From the NCBI RefSeq assembly GCF_023008545.1, contig NZ_CP095397.1, forward strand, positions 62,001 through 126,000: a stretch of 64,000 nt of DNA, read 5' to 3'. The translations under genes and the position numbers were made by a program. This stretch comes from Natribaculum luteum. Lineage in GTDB: Archaea; Halobacteriota; Halobacteria; Halobacteriales; Natrialbaceae. The notes below the pieces were generated by a model. The model made no database searches. It was not told where the DNA came from and saw only the letters and a list, made by a program, of their open reading frames with translations. Within the stretch, counting starts at the first letter, position 1; each line of letters starts with the position of its first letter. Below, one piece after another: positions 1 through 9,627 of the stretch.

Positions 1-1
1 C

Positions 2-268
2 GAACGAGTCCGGCGATGGCAACGACAGTACGACCTTCCGTATCCGCTGCTCGCCGACGAATCGAAGACGACGAGCGACCAGTACGATCAGCCGACGCGC
101 TTTGGCGTCCTCGGCTCGATCCACGACGTGGTCGGCCGGATGCCCGAAGCGGTCGTCGTCGACGCGCGGTCGGACGCGCCGACGATCGAATGGATCCACC
201 GCGGGAGCCATCCGGCCGATCGACCGACCGTCGACGATCTCCTGGCGCAGCTCGACGACCTCGCGTGA
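2..268 (+). CDS. Peroxiredoxin (AhpC/TSA, Bcp-like), C-terminal part
   Basis: Only the last 88 residues lie in the window; the gene starts upstream. The reading frame keeps a typical haloarchaeal thioredoxin-fold peroxiredoxin tail: a YDLPYPLLAD segment, then RFGVLG, GRMPEAVVVDA and WIHRG followed by SHPADRP and a terminal helix. The family reduces hydroperoxides in the cytoplasm with a peroxidatic Cys that would be in the missing N-terminal part, so catalytic competence cannot be judged. The frame ends in TGA. The assignment rests on pattern recognition of the C-terminal half only. Confidence 0.7.
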   Translation, partial: ERVRRWQRQYDLPYPLLADESKTTSDQYDQPTRFGVLGSIHDVVGRMPEAVVVDARSDAPTIEWIHRGSHPADRPTVDDLLAQLDDLA

Positions 269-332
269 CGGTCGTGTACGCGCGACGCCAGAGCGGCGAA
301 GCGACTTCGACGTCTCCGCCCACCCGTCGAAC

Positions 333-575
333 GTGACACACGCGTCCGACCGACTCCTCGAACTCCCACCGAGTTCGAAACTCGTGTTCAAAGTCCTCGA
401 GGTCGACGGCCCCATGACACAGGGGGCGATCGCCGATGCGACGCTCCTGAACCCGCGAACGGTTCGGGATGCCCTCGGTCGCCTCGACGACGCCAGCATC
501 GTCAGTGAGGACGTCTACTTCCGCGACGCGCGCAAGTCGATCTACACCGTCTCGAGTCCCCCGGCGAGCGAGTGA
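333..575 (+). CDS. Small winged-helix (MarR/TrmB-like) DNA-binding protein
   Basis: An 80-residue protein starting at a GTG; upstream codons in this frame overlap the peroxiredoxin gene in another frame and look non-coding. The sequence fits one winged-helix domain: a first helix (SSKLVFKVLEVDG), a second (MTQGAIADAT), a recognition helix (NPRTVRDALGRLDD) and a wing ending in YTVSS. Such single-domain proteins are common in Halobacteria and are presumed transcription regulators; no ligand-binding domain is present. It lies 64 bases after the peroxiredoxin gene and may be co-transcribed with it. Its target is unknown. Confidence 0.75.
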   Translation: MTHASDRLLELPPSSKLVFKVLEVDGPMTQGAIADATLLNPRTVRDALGRLDDASIVSEDVYFRDARKSIYTVSSPPASE

Positions 576-696
576 TCGACTGCCAGCGTCGACCGACTTT
601 CCCGGCGGTAACCACCTTACTCCGGGGTGTGCGAGTGCTTATGAGTTACCACACGTAAGCTAGTACTGTAGGGTAACCTACGAGGGGAGAAAAACC

Positions 697-876
697 ATGA
701 CACTCGACACCCGCGACCACACCGATCACCACCCGTCGGTCGGCGTCGACGCAGTCTCACTCGAGTACTACTCGGCCGTCGAGACCGACGACCTCGAGTT
801 GATCGTCTACGACGAACGGGAGGAAGACGCCTGGATCCAGTCCGATAGCTGGGCCGACGCTGCACTGATGGCATAA
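697..876 (+). CDS. Small acidic protein of unknown function (59 aa)
   Basis: The ATG follows an AGGGGAGA stretch that is a plausible ribosome-binding site. The 59-residue product has a His/Asp-rich start (HTDHHPSVG) and a conserved-looking core, LEYYSAVETDDLELIVYDE, ending in EDAWIQSDSW. I recognise this as a small haloarchaeal family (possibly the one annotated DUF7331, not certain) with no known role. There are no Cys, membrane or signal segments. It is a separate transcription unit just beyond the 3' end of the convergent secY operon. Confidence 0.65.
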   Translation: MTLDTRDHTDHHPSVGVDAVSLEYYSAVETDDLELIVYDEREEDAWIQSDSWADAALMA

Positions 877-877
877 C

Positions 878-890
878 TCGATTTTTCGAA
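878..890 (+). terminator. T-run after the 59-aa gene
   Basis: A T5 run lies inside the near-palindrome TCGATTTTTCGA directly after the stop codon at 876. Archaeal RNA polymerase terminates at short T-tracts, so this is a plausible terminator for the plus-strand gene. It also faces the secY end from the other side. Inference from sequence only. Confidence 0.35.
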
Positions 891-946
891 CGCGAACCGT
901 CGCGACGCTCGAGTATGTGGCCGACGAGAAGCGAAGAGAGAAGCCG

Positions 947-2407
947 TTACTCGTTTCCGAACATCTGGCGCATCATCGGGTGCATCTCCATGAGTTGCTC
1001 TTCGGCGATCTCCTCGTAGAGCTTGTAGGTGATCGACACGGCGAGCAGCAGTCCCGTCCCGGTGACGGCCCCGATGGTGCCGAGCATGTTGGCCATGACC
1101 GCGAGCAGGCCGACGAGCGCGCCGCCGATGACGGTCACCTGCGGAATGTACCGCTCCATGACCTTCTCGATGACGCCGACGTTCTGGCGGAAGCCGGGAA
1201 TCTGCATCCCGGAGTTCTGGATCTGCCGTGCGGTCGCTTCCGGACCCATGTCCGTCGTCTCGACCCAGAAGATGGCAAAGATCGCGCCGCCGGCGACCAT
1301 GACCGTCACGTCGATCGCGACGCGGATCAGTATCATCCACCACTCCTGGGTAACGGCGCCAGTCCACCACATCCAGTCCTGTGGGGAGTAGATCGGTGCC
1401 AGATAGTAGAAGAACCCGCTCACGGGCTGGCCCTCGGAGTAGACTCCCAGCCAGGCGGGCATACCGGCCCACTGACTCTGGAGGATCTGGCCCATGAACT
1501 GGACGTTCGCCTGCACTGCACGAACGAGGATCATCGGCAGGACGCTCGCGTAGATGAGCTTCACGGGGAAGCGACCGCGAGCGCCCTTGACCCGGGCGTG
1601 ACTCAGTGGAATCTCGACGCGGACGGACTCCGCGTAGACGACGATGCCGAAGATCAGCACCGTCGTCACCAGCGCGACGATCTGTCCCTCGCCGAGCAAC
1701 AGCGTGTTCAGCCCGTCACCACCGACGATCGACCCGACGGTAATCTGGCCGGTGATGATCGCGTACCAGTTGTAGAAGAACCCGCCGGTACTCGGCTGGA
1801 TCAGACCGGTGACGAGCTTCTGGCTCACGCCGGCGATGATGAACAGTCCGATACCGCTGCCGACGCCCCACTTGCTGACGACCTCGTCCATGTAGAGGAT
1901 GAGGACACCGCCAGCGAAGATCTGGGCGAACAGCAACAGCTGGACGCCGGTCTGTCCGAGCGAGAGCCCGCCGAGCTGGAGCGACGGCTGGGCTGGGAGG
2001 AAGCCGCCGGCGAACACCATCGGCAGCGCGGTCAGCACCACCATCACGATCACGAGCAGCTTCTGCAGGCCCTGGTAGAGCACCTGATCACGCGGATCGT
2101 CGGTGTCGAGGCCGAGCAGGTTCGCCCCGCCGAGCAGTTGCAAGACGATGCTCGCCGTGACGATCGGTCCGATACCGACCTGCAGGAGCGAGCCCTGCTG
2201 ACCGGCCAGGATCGAGCGGAACTCACCGAAGAGGTCGCTCGCTTCGCCGGTCTGCAGACCGAGCAGCGCGATGTTCGTCAGGAAGAAGTACAACACGAGA
2301 ATGCCCGCCGTCCACGCCAGCTTGCGCTTGAAGGGGACGTGCCCCTCCGGACGACGAACCGCGGGCATCCGCGTCAGGACCGGTTCGGCAGCTTCCTTCC
2401 ATCCCAT
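947..2407 (-). CDS. secY: Preprotein translocase subunit SecY
   Basis: This 486-residue protein is the central channel of the Sec translocon in the cytoplasmic membrane. It shows about ten hydrophobic segments and the SecY landmarks: an N-terminal amphipathic piece (MGWKEAAEPVLTRMPAVRRP), the plug/TM2 region after GLQTGEASDLF, the loop GARGRFPVKLIYASVLPMIL and a C-terminal EEIAEEQLMEM tail. It is the last gene of the ribosomal superoperon, 3 bases after rpl15. In many archaea adk follows secY; here the operon ends and the next gene is convergent. Confidence 0.97.
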   Translation of the reverse strand: MGWKEAAEPVLTRMPAVRRPEGHVPFKRKLAWTAGILVLYFFLTNIALLGLQTGEASDLFGEFRSILAGQQGSLLQVGIGPIVTASIVLQLLGGANLLGLDTDDPRDQVLYQGLQKLLVIVMVVLTALPMVFAGGFLPAQPSLQLGGLSLGQTGVQLLLFAQIFAGGVLILYMDEVVSKWGVGSGIGLFIIAGVSQKLVTGLIQPSTGGFFYNWYAIITGQITVGSIVGGDGLNTLLLGEGQIVALVTTVLIFGIVVYAESVRVEIPLSHARVKGARGRFPVKLIYASVLPMILVRAVQANVQFMGQILQSQWAGMPAWLGVYSEGQPVSGFFYYLAPIYSPQDWMWWTGAVTQEWWMILIRVAIDVTVMVAGGAIFAIFWVETTDMGPEATARQIQNSGMQIPGFRQNVGVIEKVMERYIPQVTVIGGALVGLLAVMANMLGTIGAVTGTGLLLAVSITYKLYEEIAEEQLMEMHPMMRQMFGNE

Positions 2408-2410
2408 AGT

Positions 2411-2890
2411 TTACTCCTCGTCCTGTTCTGTTTCGTCGGCGGCTTCTTCCGCCCGGTCGGAGAGGACCGCCTCGCCGCCGGCCGCCTCGAGTTTCTCGCG
2501 GGCCGCCTCGGAGAAGGCGTCCGCCGTGACCTCGAGCGTGTTGCGGACCTGGCCGCCGCCGAGTACCTTCACGACGTCGGCCTCGTGACCGTCTTCGACG
2601 ACGTCACGAGCGTCGATCTGGTAGCCGTCGCCGGTCTCCTCGGCGAGGCCGTCTGCGGCGTAAAGGATCGCGTCCTCGTCGAGCTTCTGGACGTCGATCT
2701 CGAGGACCTCATCGCGGATGTCGTGTGGCCGCTTGAAGCCGTGTTTGCCCTTCGGTTCGTAGTTGTGGAACTCGTGTTTGCTCCGCCCGGCGCGACCGCG
2801 TCCGCCACGGTGGCCTGCACCACGGCGGTTCTTGTGGGTGCCGCCGCTGTGCGTTCGCGAGCCGCGCTGGCGTCGTTTCTTGCTCGTCAT
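2411..2890 (-). CDS. rpl15: 50S ribosomal protein L15 (uL15)
   Basis: A 159-residue large-subunit protein. The basic, Gly-rich N-terminus (KKRRQRGSRTHSGGTHKNRR, then GAGHRGGRGRAG) is the uL15 rRNA-threading extension. It is followed by a globular domain with VVKVLGGGQV. The C-terminal 25 residues are very acidic, a haloarchaeal feature. Two bases separate it from rpl30 upstream. Confidence 0.96.
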   Translation of the reverse strand: MTSKKRRQRGSRTHSGGTHKNRRGAGHRGGRGRAGRSKHEFHNYEPKGKHGFKRPHDIRDEVLEIDVQKLDEDAILYAADGLAEETGDGYQIDARDVVEDGHEADVVKVLGGGQVRNTLEVTADAFSEAAREKLEAAGGEAVLSDRAEEAADETEQDEE

Positions 2891-2892
2891 GG

Positions 2893-3360
2893 TTATCGCA
2901 TCGAGTCTAGGAGGGCGTTAATTTCCTCGGTTGTATGCTTTCCGAGTTGGCCTCCTTCGACCGTGGGGTGTTTGATGCCGTCGTGACCGCCACGCGGTGG
3001 GTGCAGTCGCAGCGTCGGCGACAGCCCCTGCTCGCGAAGCGTCGTCTCTTCGGCCAACAGCGCCTCGGCGAGGTCGGCGAAGTCGTCGTAGTCGGTGTTC
3101 TCGGCGAGCCACTCCTCGTCGACGTCCGACTGTCGGCCCTCGAGCGGTTCGGCGCGCTTCGTGAGCACCGTCTCGAGGACGTCCGCGCTGGGCTCGCCGT
3201 AGGCGACGTAGTCGTTGACCTTCGTGATCATCCCGCGGTAGGCGTCGGTGTCCGGCACGACGGTCGCGTGGTTGACCTTGGGGACGTTGAGCATGTCGAG
3301 CGTGTCGTCGACGGCTCCTGATCGGTCGACTTCACCGCGAAGCTGGACGATCGCTTTCAT
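2893..3360 (-). CDS. rpl30: 50S ribosomal protein L30 (uL30)
   Basis: 155 residues, the long archaeal/eukaryotic (L7-like) form of uL30. It opens with [11 protein letters not shown] and the [17 protein letters not shown] helix-strand unit, with archaeal additions through [12 protein letters not shown] and a C-terminal [10 protein letters not shown] helix. Its start overlaps the rps5 stop in an ATGA, indicating translational coupling. Confidence 0.96.
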   Translation of the reverse strand: MKAIVQLRGEVDRSGAVDDTLDMLNVPKVNHATVVPDTDAYRGMITKVNDYVAYGEPSADVLETVLTKRAEPLEGRQSDVDEEWLAENTDYDDFADLAEALLAEETTLREQGLSPTLRLHPPRGGHDGIKHPTVEGGQLGKHTTEEINALLDSMR

Positions 3361-3995
3361 CGTTCGACCACCTCACGCGTCTGCGGTCGGCGCGACTGCG
3401 AGGCGTTCTCGAGTGCGTTGAACGTCGCCTTCGCGAGGTTCACCGTGGTCCGGGTGTTGCCGTGGCTCTTGGTCCAGGCGTTCTCGATCCCGGCGAGCTC
3501 GAGGACGGCGCGAACGGTGTCGCTCGCGGCCAGTCCCAGTCCTTCGGGTGCGGGGATGAGCTCGACCTCGACGGAACCTGCCTTCCCGGTCGTCCGGTGG
3601 GTCAGCGAGTGCGGTCGGTCAGAGCGGTCCTCCCAGGACCCGGAGCCGCGGGGAACCTGGATCATGTTCAGCTTGGCGATACCGATTGCCTTCTGGATGG
3701 CAGACCCGACCTGGTCGTCGCGGCCTTCGGCGTAGCCGACGAAGCCGTCGCGGTTGCCCACGGCGACGACACAGCGGAACTTCACCCGCCGGCCGGAGTC
3801 GGTCATCCGCTGGACCATGTTGATGTCCAGCACTTCGTCGTCCAGTCCGGGGAGGAGCTGGTCGACGATCTCGGGTTCCTTCAGCGGGAGCCCCGAGTTG
3901 AGGGCGGTCTCCATCGTGTCGATCTCGCCCTCCTGTACCTTCCTGCCGAGTCGGGTGACGGGCTGCCACCCGTCTTCGTAGTCGTTTCCGCTCAT
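3357..3995 (-). CDS. rps5: 30S ribosomal protein S5 (uS5)
   Basis: 212 residues with the S5 double-stranded-RNA-binding domain ([21 protein letters not shown]) and the S5 C-terminal domain ([20 protein letters not shown]). Archaeal N-terminal and C-terminal extensions are present. The protein sits near the mRNA entry site and the decoding centre. It overlaps rpl18 upstream and rpl30 downstream by 4 bases each. Confidence 0.97.
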   Translation of the reverse strand: MSGNDYEDGWQPVTRLGRKVQEGEIDTMETALNSGLPLKEPEIVDQLLPGLDDEVLDINMVQRMTDSGRRVKFRCVVAVGNRDGFVGYAEGRDDQVGSAIQKAIGIAKLNMIQVPRGSGSWEDRSDRPHSLTHRTTGKAGSVEVELIPAPEGLGLAASDTVRAVLELAGIENAWTKSHGNTRTTVNLAKATFNALENASQSRRPQTREVVER

Positions 3996-4543
3996 GATTC
4001 TAGGATTGCCTCTCGCACTTCGTCGAAGTGCTCGGGTAGTTCGGTGGCGACGAAGTCACCGCCGTACAGCGGCTCGTCTAACTGTTCGGCGTACTCGGCG
4101 ATGTGTTCGCCGCGAGTACGCGACCAGTCGGCCAGCACGCTGTCGTTGTGCGGGATCTCGAGGCCAGCGTCGATCGCTCCTTCCTGTACCGCGAACACCT
4201 TGTTGCCGGGCGTCGCCGTGTTGAGGCCGATGTCGAGCACAGCCTCTTCGACGCCCGCCTCGAGCGCTCGCTTGCCGGCCAGCAGGCCGGTGAGATACGC
4301 TGCTGGGAGGTTACCCGTCGGGGCTTCCCAGCCGTACTCTGCAAGGTCACTCGAGTGTGCGCTCGCGTGCGTCTCGTCGCCCTGGAGGCCGGGGGAGATC
4401 AGCTGCGCCGTAGTGTGCTTGTTGCTCTTGCGAGCGACCAGCCGGGGCTTGCCCGATTTCAGCAGGCGCAACCTCTGATGGTAATCCGTCCGGACCTCGC
4501 GGCGACGGCGCATCGGCACTTTGTATCGTGGTCCTGTCGCCAT
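3992..4543 (-). CDS. rpl18: 50S ribosomal protein L18 (uL18)
   Basis: 183 residues. The N-terminus [16 protein letters not shown], followed by [18 protein letters not shown], is the uL18 5S rRNA-binding start. The long C-terminal extension ([12 protein letters not shown] end) is of the archaeal/eukaryotic L5e-like type. It forms part of the central protuberance with uL5. The start shares one base with the rpl19e stop (TAATG). Confidence 0.96.
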   Translation of the reverse strand: MATGPRYKVPMRRRREVRTDYHQRLRLLKSGKPRLVARKSNKHTTAQLISPGLQGDETHASAHSSDLAEYGWEAPTGNLPAAYLTGLLAGKRALEAGVEEAVLDIGLNTATPGNKVFAVQEGAIDAGLEIPHNDSVLADWSRTRGEHIAEYAEQLDEPLYGGDFVATELPEHFDEVREAILES

Positions 4544-4992
4544 TATTCGTCACCGTAGTTGTCGTCGATGTAGTTCAACAGGTACCGGACGCTACGGAAC
4601 TCCCCGCCGCTTGCCTTCCGGTAGAGCTGGCGGTACTGCGTCGGCGTAATCTCGCCTTTGTCACGGAGTTCTCGGAGCTTCCGGCGCTGTGCGCGAATCT
4701 GGTTTTGCCACTGTTCTTTCTGGTTCTGGCGTGCGCCTTTCTTGCCGCGGCGCTTGCCGGGCCCCTTCTGGTGGCCGTAGGCGCGTTTCTCGTTTCGTTG
4801 GCGGGCGCGACCGCGCGAGTTGCCGCTGGCGTCTTTCGCCCTGATGAGGCCGTCGTCGACGAGATCGCGGATCTCGTCGCGCGTGATGGCCTCGGCGATG
4901 TCGGCCTGGGCGTCGGGGTCGAACCAGACGCGGTTCTTCCCGACGTCCAGGACGTCGGCCGCGAGCCGCTTCTGTGCGCTCAGGTCAGTCAT
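4543..4992 (-). CDS. rpl19e: 50S ribosomal protein L19e (eL19)
   Basis: 149 residues, a mostly helical protein found only in archaea and eukaryotes. Typical segments are [15 protein letters not shown] at the start, RDLVDDGLI, a very basic [17 protein letters not shown] stretch that contacts rRNA, and a C-terminal [13 protein letters not shown] helix. It overlaps rpl32e by 4 bases upstream. Confidence 0.96.
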   Translation of the reverse strand: MTDLSAQKRLAADVLDVGKNRVWFDPDAQADIAEAITRDEIRDLVDDGLIRAKDASGNSRGRARQRNEKRAYGHQKGPGKRRGKKGARQNQKEQWQNQIRAQRRKLRELRDKGEITPTQYRQLYRKASGGEFRSVRYLLNYIDDNYGDE

Positions 4993-5714
4993 TCGTCAAC
5001 CTCCACTTCGACGTAGGTCGGGTTCAGGACGCGAATGCCCGCGTCCTCGGCTTCCTCCTCGATCCGCTCGCGCTTGCGCGCACCGACCGAGGAACCGATA
5101 CGAACCGCCTCACGAGAGCCGTCGACGCCTTCCAGATCGTCGACGTTCTCGACGCGGACCTCCTCGAAGCCACTCGGGTGCTTGCCGCGAACCGCCGTCG
5201 GCGTGCGGTAGCCGGCTTCGACCTTCGGGCCCTTGCCTTTGATTCCGCGGCGCTGCTTCGAGAGCCCACCACGGGGGCGACGCCACGACTCCGGCGTGCG
5301 CTTTTTCATGTGGTAGTCCTGGCGGTTGAACTGCGGTTTGCCCTCGCGCTTGCGCCGATCGAGCAGCCGCTGTTCGTTCTCGGAGAGGTCGGGCGTCTTC
5401 TCGGTGAGCCCGCGCGGACGGAGTTCCGTCTCGACTTCTTCCTCCGGCTCCGCCTCCTCGGCGGCCTCGTCTTCGATCTCGGCCTCGGTCTCCTCGGTGA
5501 CCTCGAGGTCACCGACGTCGGCTTTGATACGGGCGGCGAGTGCGTTACCGATGCCGTCTGCTTCGGCCAGGTCGTCCTGGGACGCCTCCTTGACGTCGTC
5601 GATGGACTCGAAGCCGGCTTCGCGGAGCGCCTCGGCCTTGCTCGCGCCGACACCGCTTATGTCTTCTAGTTCCTGTGGTCCCGATTCCTCGGCACCGTTT
5701 TCGTCGTCAGCCAT
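4989..5714 (-). CDS. rpl32e: 50S ribosomal protein L32e (eL32) with N-terminal helix-hairpin-helix extension
   Basis: 241 residues. The eL32 domain occupies roughly residues 115-241 ([20 protein letters not shown], then WRRPRGG). The first 110 residues are an addition seen in haloarchaeal L32e: a helix-hairpin-helix unit ([31 protein letters not shown]) followed by an acidic Glu-rich linker. The HhH motif usually binds nucleic acid without sequence specificity; its role on the ribosome is not known to me. Confidence 0.95.
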   Translation of the reverse strand: MADDENGAEESGPQELEDISGVGASKAEALREAGFESIDDVKEASQDDLAEADGIGNALAARIKADVGDLEVTEETEAEIEDEAAEEAEPEEEVETELRPRGLTEKTPDLSENEQRLLDRRKREGKPQFNRQDYHMKKRTPESWRRPRGGLSKQRRGIKGKGPKVEAGYRTPTAVRGKHPSGFEEVRVENVDDLEGVDGSREAVRIGSSVGARKRERIEEEAEDAGIRVLNPTYVEVEVDE

Positions 5715-5717
5715 CTA

Positions 5718-6251
5718 TCAGGCACCTCCTTTCTGTGGCTTCTGGGTGATGTAGACGCCGTCCTGGAAGACGCGGGTGTCCTTGCCTTTCACCTTCGTCA
5801 ACTGCTCGATGTCGGCGGCGGTCTGCCCGACGTGCTCTTTGTTCGGGCCCGACAGCGTCAGCTGTTCGCCGTCGACGGAGACGTCGGTGTCACCGTGGAT
5901 AGTCGTTCGTCGCTCTGCCTTCTCGCCAAGGAAGTTCTCGATGACGACCTCCTCACCTTCGACGCGGACCTGCATCGGGAAGTGAGAGTAGAAGACTTCC
6001 ATCTCGTACTCCCAGCCCTCGGTCACGCCGTGGAAGGCGTTTTCGACGTGGCTCTCGAACGTGCCGACGGTCGAGTTCGTCTTCGCGTCGTCGGCGTCGC
6101 TCTCGATGACCACGTGGTCGTCTTCGACCTCGACGGAGACATCGGGGTACCAGAGACGGCGCATGACGCTGCCGTTCGGTCCCTCGACGGTCAGATCGAG
6201 GTGGTCTACCTCGGCGGTTACGTCCTCGGGTATTTCGAGTTCAACTCGCAT
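5718..6251 (-). CDS. rpl6: 50S ribosomal protein L6 (uL6)
   Basis: 177 residues from the ATG at 6251 (MRVELEIPEDV); codons upstream in the same frame overlap rps8 and are not part of the protein. Two uL6 domains are visible: the N-terminal one (VEGPNGSVMRRLWYPDV) and the C-terminal one (HFPMQVRVEGEEV to QLTLSGPNKEHVGQTAADIE). It binds 23S rRNA near the factor-binding site. Gap of 2 bases to rps8. Confidence 0.96.
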   Translation of the reverse strand: MRVELEIPEDVTAEVDHLDLTVEGPNGSVMRRLWYPDVSVEVEDDHVVIESDADDAKTNSTVGTFESHVENAFHGVTEGWEYEMEVFYSHFPMQVRVEGEEVVIENFLGEKAERRTTIHGDTDVSVDGEQLTLSGPNKEHVGQTAADIEQLTKVKGKDTRVFQDGVYITQKPQKGGA

Positions 6252-6253
6252 GG

Positions 6254-6646
6254 TTAGTAGACGTACGCGATCACCTGGCCCCCAATCCCCTGCTCTCGGG
6301 CCTCGTAGTGGCTCATGATGCCACTGCTCGTCGTGACGACGAGCGCGCCGAAGTCTCGAGCCGGGAGGTATCGCTTCTCCCACTTCTCGAAGTCGTCGGC
6401 GCCGGCCGAGTAACGGGGCTTGACGGGGCCGCACTCGTTGATCGCTCCTGTCAGTTCGACCTCGAATCGACCGGCTTTGCCGTCGTCGACGAACTCGAAG
6501 CCGTCGATGTACCCGCGGTCGTAGAAGACCTCGAGTACGCTGCCGATCTCGTTCGAGGCGGGCTGTACCTCGTGGGTGAGATGCCCGACGCTCTCGGCGT
6601 TGTCGAGCCCCGAGAGCGCGTTGCTGAGTGGATCGTTCCCTGTCAT
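6254..6646 (-). CDS. rps8: 30S ribosomal protein S8 (uS8)
   Basis: 130 residues starting at [14 protein letters not shown]; this ATG overlaps the rps14 TGA by 4 bases, which fixes the start over a longer in-frame extension. The C-terminal S8 signature appears as [20 protein letters not shown] followed by GGQVIAYVY. It binds the central domain of 16S rRNA and is needed early in 30S assembly. Confidence 0.96.
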   Translation of the reverse strand: MTGNDPLSNALSGLDNAESVGHLTHEVQPASNEIGSVLEVFYDRGYIDGFEFVDDGKAGRFEVELTGAINECGPVKPRYSAGADDFEKWEKRYLPARDFGALVVTTSSGIMSHYEAREQGIGGQVIAYVY

Positions 6647-6819
6647 CTGTACTTCTTGAATCCCATGTCGCGGGCGATCTCGCGGAAGCACTGCCGACAG
6701 AGGTTGATGTCGTACTTACCGACCAACCCCTGCTTGCGGCCACAGCGTGGGCACTCTTCGTCCTGGCCCGTTCGCTTCGTGGCGTGTTCGCCCGTCTGCT
6801 CGTTCTCGCTTTCGCTCAT
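6643..6819 (-). CDS. rps14: 30S ribosomal protein S14 (uS14), zinc-binding type
   Basis: A 58-residue protein. It carries two CxxC pairs, C23/C26 (CPRC) and C41/C44 (CRQC), which make the zinc ribbon of the short archaeal S14, and ends in the conserved [13 protein letters not shown]. The first 20 residues are an acidic haloarchaeal extension. It overlaps rpl5 and rps8 by 4 bases on each side, as expected in the spc gene order. Confidence 0.96.
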   Translation of the reverse strand: MSESENEQTGEHATKRTGQDEECPRCGRKQGLVGKYDINLCRQCFREIARDMGFKKYR

Positions 6820-7340
6820 TCTGTGACCTCCACGTCGAAGTTCGCCTCGAGGAACGCGATCGCGTCCTCGGGAGTGAGGCGGTGTTTCGACGGAATCGAT
6901 CGGGACGCCTTGTCGCGTTTGGTGACGCGGTATCCCGGGCGCACCAGGTTGACGGTGACGTCCAGTCCGTAGATCCCGACGTTCGGGTCGTACTCCTGGC
7001 TCGGGAAGTCCGTGTGCTCCTCGATACCGAAACTGAAGTTGCCCGTCTCGTCGAACTGATTCGACGAGAGGTCCGCAAGCGGCAGGGCGGTCTCGAGGAA
7101 CTCGGAGGCGTCCTCACCGCGAAGCGTGACCTTCGTGCCGATGGGCTCGCCCTGGCGAATGCCGAAGTCGGGTTCGGTTCGTTTCGCCTGGGTGCGGACG
7201 CTCTGCTGGCCGGTGACGTCTTCGATGATGTCCTCGGCACGGCCGAGGTCGCGGCCACCCTGACCGACGCCCATGTGGACGACGACCTTCTCGACGCGCG
7301 GTTCGCGCATCTCGTGGAAGTCGGCCTCGGCTTCACTCAT
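6816..7340 (-). CDS. rpl5: 50S ribosomal protein L5 (uL5)
   Basis: 174 residues from [14 protein letters not shown]; earlier in-frame codons belong to the overlapping rps4e region. The uL5 signature is clear: [33 protein letters not shown] and [13 protein letters not shown]. It binds 5S rRNA in the central protuberance. It overlaps the end of rps4e by 8 bases. Confidence 0.96.
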   Translation of the reverse strand: MSEAEADFHEMREPRVEKVVVHMGVGQGGRDLGRAEDIIEDVTGQQSVRTQAKRTEPDFGIRQGEPIGTKVTLRGEDASEFLETALPLADLSSNQFDETGNFSFGIEEHTDFPSQEYDPNVGIYGLDVTVNLVRPGYRVTKRDKASRSIPSKHRLTPEDAIAFLEANFDVEVTE

Positions 7341-8037
7341 CGTCCTCACCTCCGACGAAGTTCTCGTCGATGACGACGACGTACTCCTCGATCGTCTCGA
7401 ACTCGCCGTCGTCGGTCTCGACGGTGACGGTGTTCGAGCCACTGCCGAGCGTGACGTCGATCGACGCGATCTCGCCGATCTTGCCGGCGTGGTTGCCGCG
7501 TACGGCGGTCACGAGCGCCCCCTCCTCGTAGGGGAAGTGGGCAACGATTTCCTTGTTCTCGTTGTCGATGACGACCGAGTCTTTCGCGCCGTACTCCTCG
7601 GAGTCGACGGTGACGTTCGTTCCGTCGTGTAGCGACAGCTGCGTGTCGCCGCCTTTGACCTGGCGCTTGTCTTCGACCTTGCCGAGGCGGCTGTCCGCGG
7701 CGTCGGCGTCGATCGGCGTCAGTGCGAGCCGTCCGCCCTCGTCCGGGAAGACGCGGTAGTACTCTTCGAGTCCCTCGAGCGCGATGATGTCGAACATCCC
7801 GATCGGACGGCCCTCGTCGTTGACCGGCTGGCCGTTGACGAGGATCGCGTCCTGACTGAGCGCGTAGCGCGCTTCCTTCCGGGAGTCGACGTGGCCGAGC
7901 ACGTCCCGCAGCAAGATGAGCAGCGGGACGCCGTCCTCACCGTGTGGGCCGGCGCCGGCTTTCACGGTGAAGGTGTCGGTCTTGCGCTCGACCGGCCAGG
8001 ACTTCGGTACCGAGAGTCGCTTCTGGTGGTTCGTCAT
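7333..8037 (-). CDS. rps4e: 30S ribosomal protein S4e (eS4)
   Basis: 234 residues, archaeal/eukaryotic-specific. The order is an N-terminal S4e domain ([20 protein letters not shown]), an S4-like RNA-binding unit ([15 protein letters not shown]), a central domain and a C-terminal KOW-type fold ([15 protein letters not shown]). It overlaps rpl24 by 4 bases. Confidence 0.96.
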   Translation of the reverse strand: MTNHQKRLSVPKSWPVERKTDTFTVKAGAGPHGEDGVPLLILLRDVLGHVDSRKEARYALSQDAILVNGQPVNDEGRPIGMFDIIALEGLEEYYRVFPDEGGRLALTPIDADAADSRLGKVEDKRQVKGGDTQLSLHDGTNVTVDSEEYGAKDSVVIDNENKEIVAHFPYEEGALVTAVRGNHAGKIGEIASIDVTLGSGSNTVTVETDDGEFETIEEYVVVIDENFVGGEDDE

Positions 8038-8390
8038 TCGTTATCACCTTCGAGGCGTGCCTCGCGACGGTCGTCCTCGAGGTCGAGGTCCGTGATCCGG
8101 ACGTTCGACGGCTCGAGCGGCCGGGGGACTTCCTCCCCGTCGGCCGTCTCGATCGTGACGTCCTCGACGTGGATGACCTCCTCTCTGAGATCGACGTTCA
8201 GCACTTCACCTTCCTCTCCGGCGAAGTCGCCGCGCATGACTTCGACCGTGTCGCCCGCGTTGACGCGGGTTCGACGTGTGTCGTACTCCTCGCGGAGCTC
8301 CTCGGAGAGGGTCGCGTGAAGCTGCTTCTGTCGCTGGTGCAGCGGGGCACGCTCTGCGTTGTTTCGCTGTTTGCGTGGTTGTCGGGTCAT
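8034..8390 (-). CDS. rpl24: 50S ribosomal protein L24 (uL24)
   Basis: 118 residues. The KOW motif is at [20 protein letters not shown], preceded by the archaeal N-terminal helix ([20 protein letters not shown]) and followed by a charged tail. The protein binds the 5' part of 23S rRNA and initiates large-subunit assembly. It overlaps rpl14 by 4 bases. Confidence 0.96.
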   Translation of the reverse strand: MTRQPRKQRNNAERAPLHQRQKQLHATLSEELREEYDTRRTRVNAGDTVEVMRGDFAGEEGEVLNVDLREEVIHVEDVTIETADGEEVPRPLEPSNVRITDLDLEDDRREARLEGDNE

Positions 8391-8785
8391 ACGATCATCG
8401 TAGCTGTACTCGCGATTGCTCCGAAGCGCTCTGCGACCTCGCGGGCGATCGGGCCCTTGATCTCCGTGCCACGGGGCTCTTCGTTCTCGTCGACGATGAC
8501 CGCCGCGTTGTCCTCGAACTTCAGCCGCGTGCCGTCCGGCCGGCGGATCGGTTTCCGCTGGCGGACGATGACGGCCTCGAGGACCTGCCGGCGCATCTCG
8601 GGGGTACCCTTCGTGACCGAGACGGTCACTTTGTCACCGATCCCCGCCTTCGGCTGGCGGTTCTTGGTGCCGTGGTAGCCCGAGACACTGATGACCTTCA
8701 GCTCTCGCGCGCCCGTGTTGTCGGCACAGGTGACCAGCGAGCCCTTCTTCAGACCCTGCGTGACGTCGGCTTTCATCGCCTCCAT
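8387..8785 (-). CDS. rpl14: 50S ribosomal protein L14 (uL14)
   Basis: 132 residues starting at [12 protein letters not shown]. The ATG at 8785 shares a base with the rps17 stop (TGATG), so I prefer it to a GTG one codon upstream. The uL14 signature is visible in [18 protein letters not shown] and in [19 protein letters not shown]. It forms bridge contacts at the subunit interface. Confidence 0.96.
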   Translation of the reverse strand: MEAMKADVTQGLKKGSLVTCADNTGARELKVISVSGYHGTKNRQPKAGIGDKVTVSVTKGTPEMRRQVLEAVIVRQRKPIRRPDGTRLKFEDNAAVIVDENEEPRGTEIKGPIAREVAERFGAIASTATMIV

Positions 8786-9228
8786 CACTGATCACCCGCG
8801 TTTTCTTCTGCGCCTTCGGTGACGTCGCCGCTCGCGAGTTCCCGCTCGGGTTCGGCCTGGCGGGTCAGTTCGGCGATGTCTTCCGCAGTCGCTTCTTCGG
8901 TTACTTCGACGACCACGTGCGATTTGGTCTTCGACAGTGGTCGGCACTCTGCGATCTTGACCGTGTCACCGACCGAGAGCGGCTCGAGCACGCCCGGCAC
9001 GTGTGCCGGAATGCGCGAGCGACGTTTCATGTAGCGGTTGTACTTCGGAACCGCCACATCGTACTCTCGTTCGACGACTACGGTCTTGTCCATGTCCGTC
9101 GAGACGACGGTGCCCTCGAGGATCTGACCTCGAACGGACAGCTCGCCGTAGAACGGACACTTCTCGTAGTCGTATTCCTCCGGGTTTTCAGGTTCCGGAG
9201 GGGTTTCTACGTCCAGTCCTATTGCCAT
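8785..9228 (-). CDS. rps17: 30S ribosomal protein S17 (uS17)
   Basis: 147 residues. The OB-fold S17 domain spans about residues 28-110, with [19 protein letters not shown] and [19 protein letters not shown]. An acidic, roughly 27-residue N-terminal extension and an acidic tail of about 40 residues flank it. The first 10 bases overlap the end of rnp1. Confidence 0.95.
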   Translation of the reverse strand: MAIGLDVETPPEPENPEEYDYEKCPFYGELSVRGQILEGTVVSTDMDKTVVVEREYDVAVPKYNRYMKRRSRIPAHVPGVLEPLSVGDTVKIAECRPLSKTKSHVVVEVTEEATAEDIAELTRQAEPERELASGDVTEGAEENAGDQ

Positions 9229-9626
9229 GGTGAATCACCGTTCGTTTCGGTGCGTCGGGCGGGTCGTGAGAGCAGCCGCGATCCATCGACCGTAACGTAG
9301 GCCACGCCCTCGCCAGCTCGGTCCGATTCGTCCGAGTGCAGTCCGGACGAATCGGGTTGGGAGTCGGCCAGTTTGAACGTGGTCCCCGATCCCTTCTCGA
9401 GATCGGCGGCGTCATCTGTGATCGCGAACTCGAATACCGAGCCCGATTTCGGCACCTGTACCACCCGAGAGCCGCCGTCGTCACGAACCTCTATCTGGAG
9501 GGTGTTCGTCGTCTCGATGACGACGATCCCCTCGAGTCCGACCGTCCCGGGGTCGTCGCTCTCGGCGACTCGCACGGGCAGGCCGTTGAGTTCGTGTCGC
9601 GGCAGCGTCTCGGGTGTCAGTGCCAT
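9219..9626 (-). CDS. rnp1: Ribonuclease P protein component 1 (Rpp29/Pop4 family)
   Basis: 135 residues. The Sm-like core of archaeal Rpp29 is recognisable: [20 protein letters not shown], then [12 protein letters not shown] and [11 protein letters not shown]. It binds the RNase P RNA with its partner Rpp21 to mature tRNA 5' ends. Its place between rpl29 and rps17 is the normal archaeal location. An insert with [20 protein letters not shown] before the final strand looks like a halophile-specific acidic loop. Confidence 0.93.
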   Translation of the reverse strand: MALTPETLPRHELNGLPVRVAESDDPGTVGLEGIVVIETTNTLQIEVRDDGGSRVVQVPKSGSVFEFAITDDAADLEKGSGTTFKLADSQPDSSGLHSDESDRAGEGVAYVTVDGSRLLSRPARRTETNGDSPWQ

Positions 9627-9627
9627 A

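Noticed and set aside
917-2986. A 689-codon plus-strand open frame across secY and rpl15
   Set aside because: It is the antisense shadow of two certain genes; its product is His/Asp/Arg low-complexity with no domain, as is usual opposite GC-rich genes.
9219-9228. Overlap of rnp1 and rps17 as a sign of a wrong start
   Set aside because: Both frames have strong family matches to their ends; a 10-base overlap is acceptable in this tightly packed operon.
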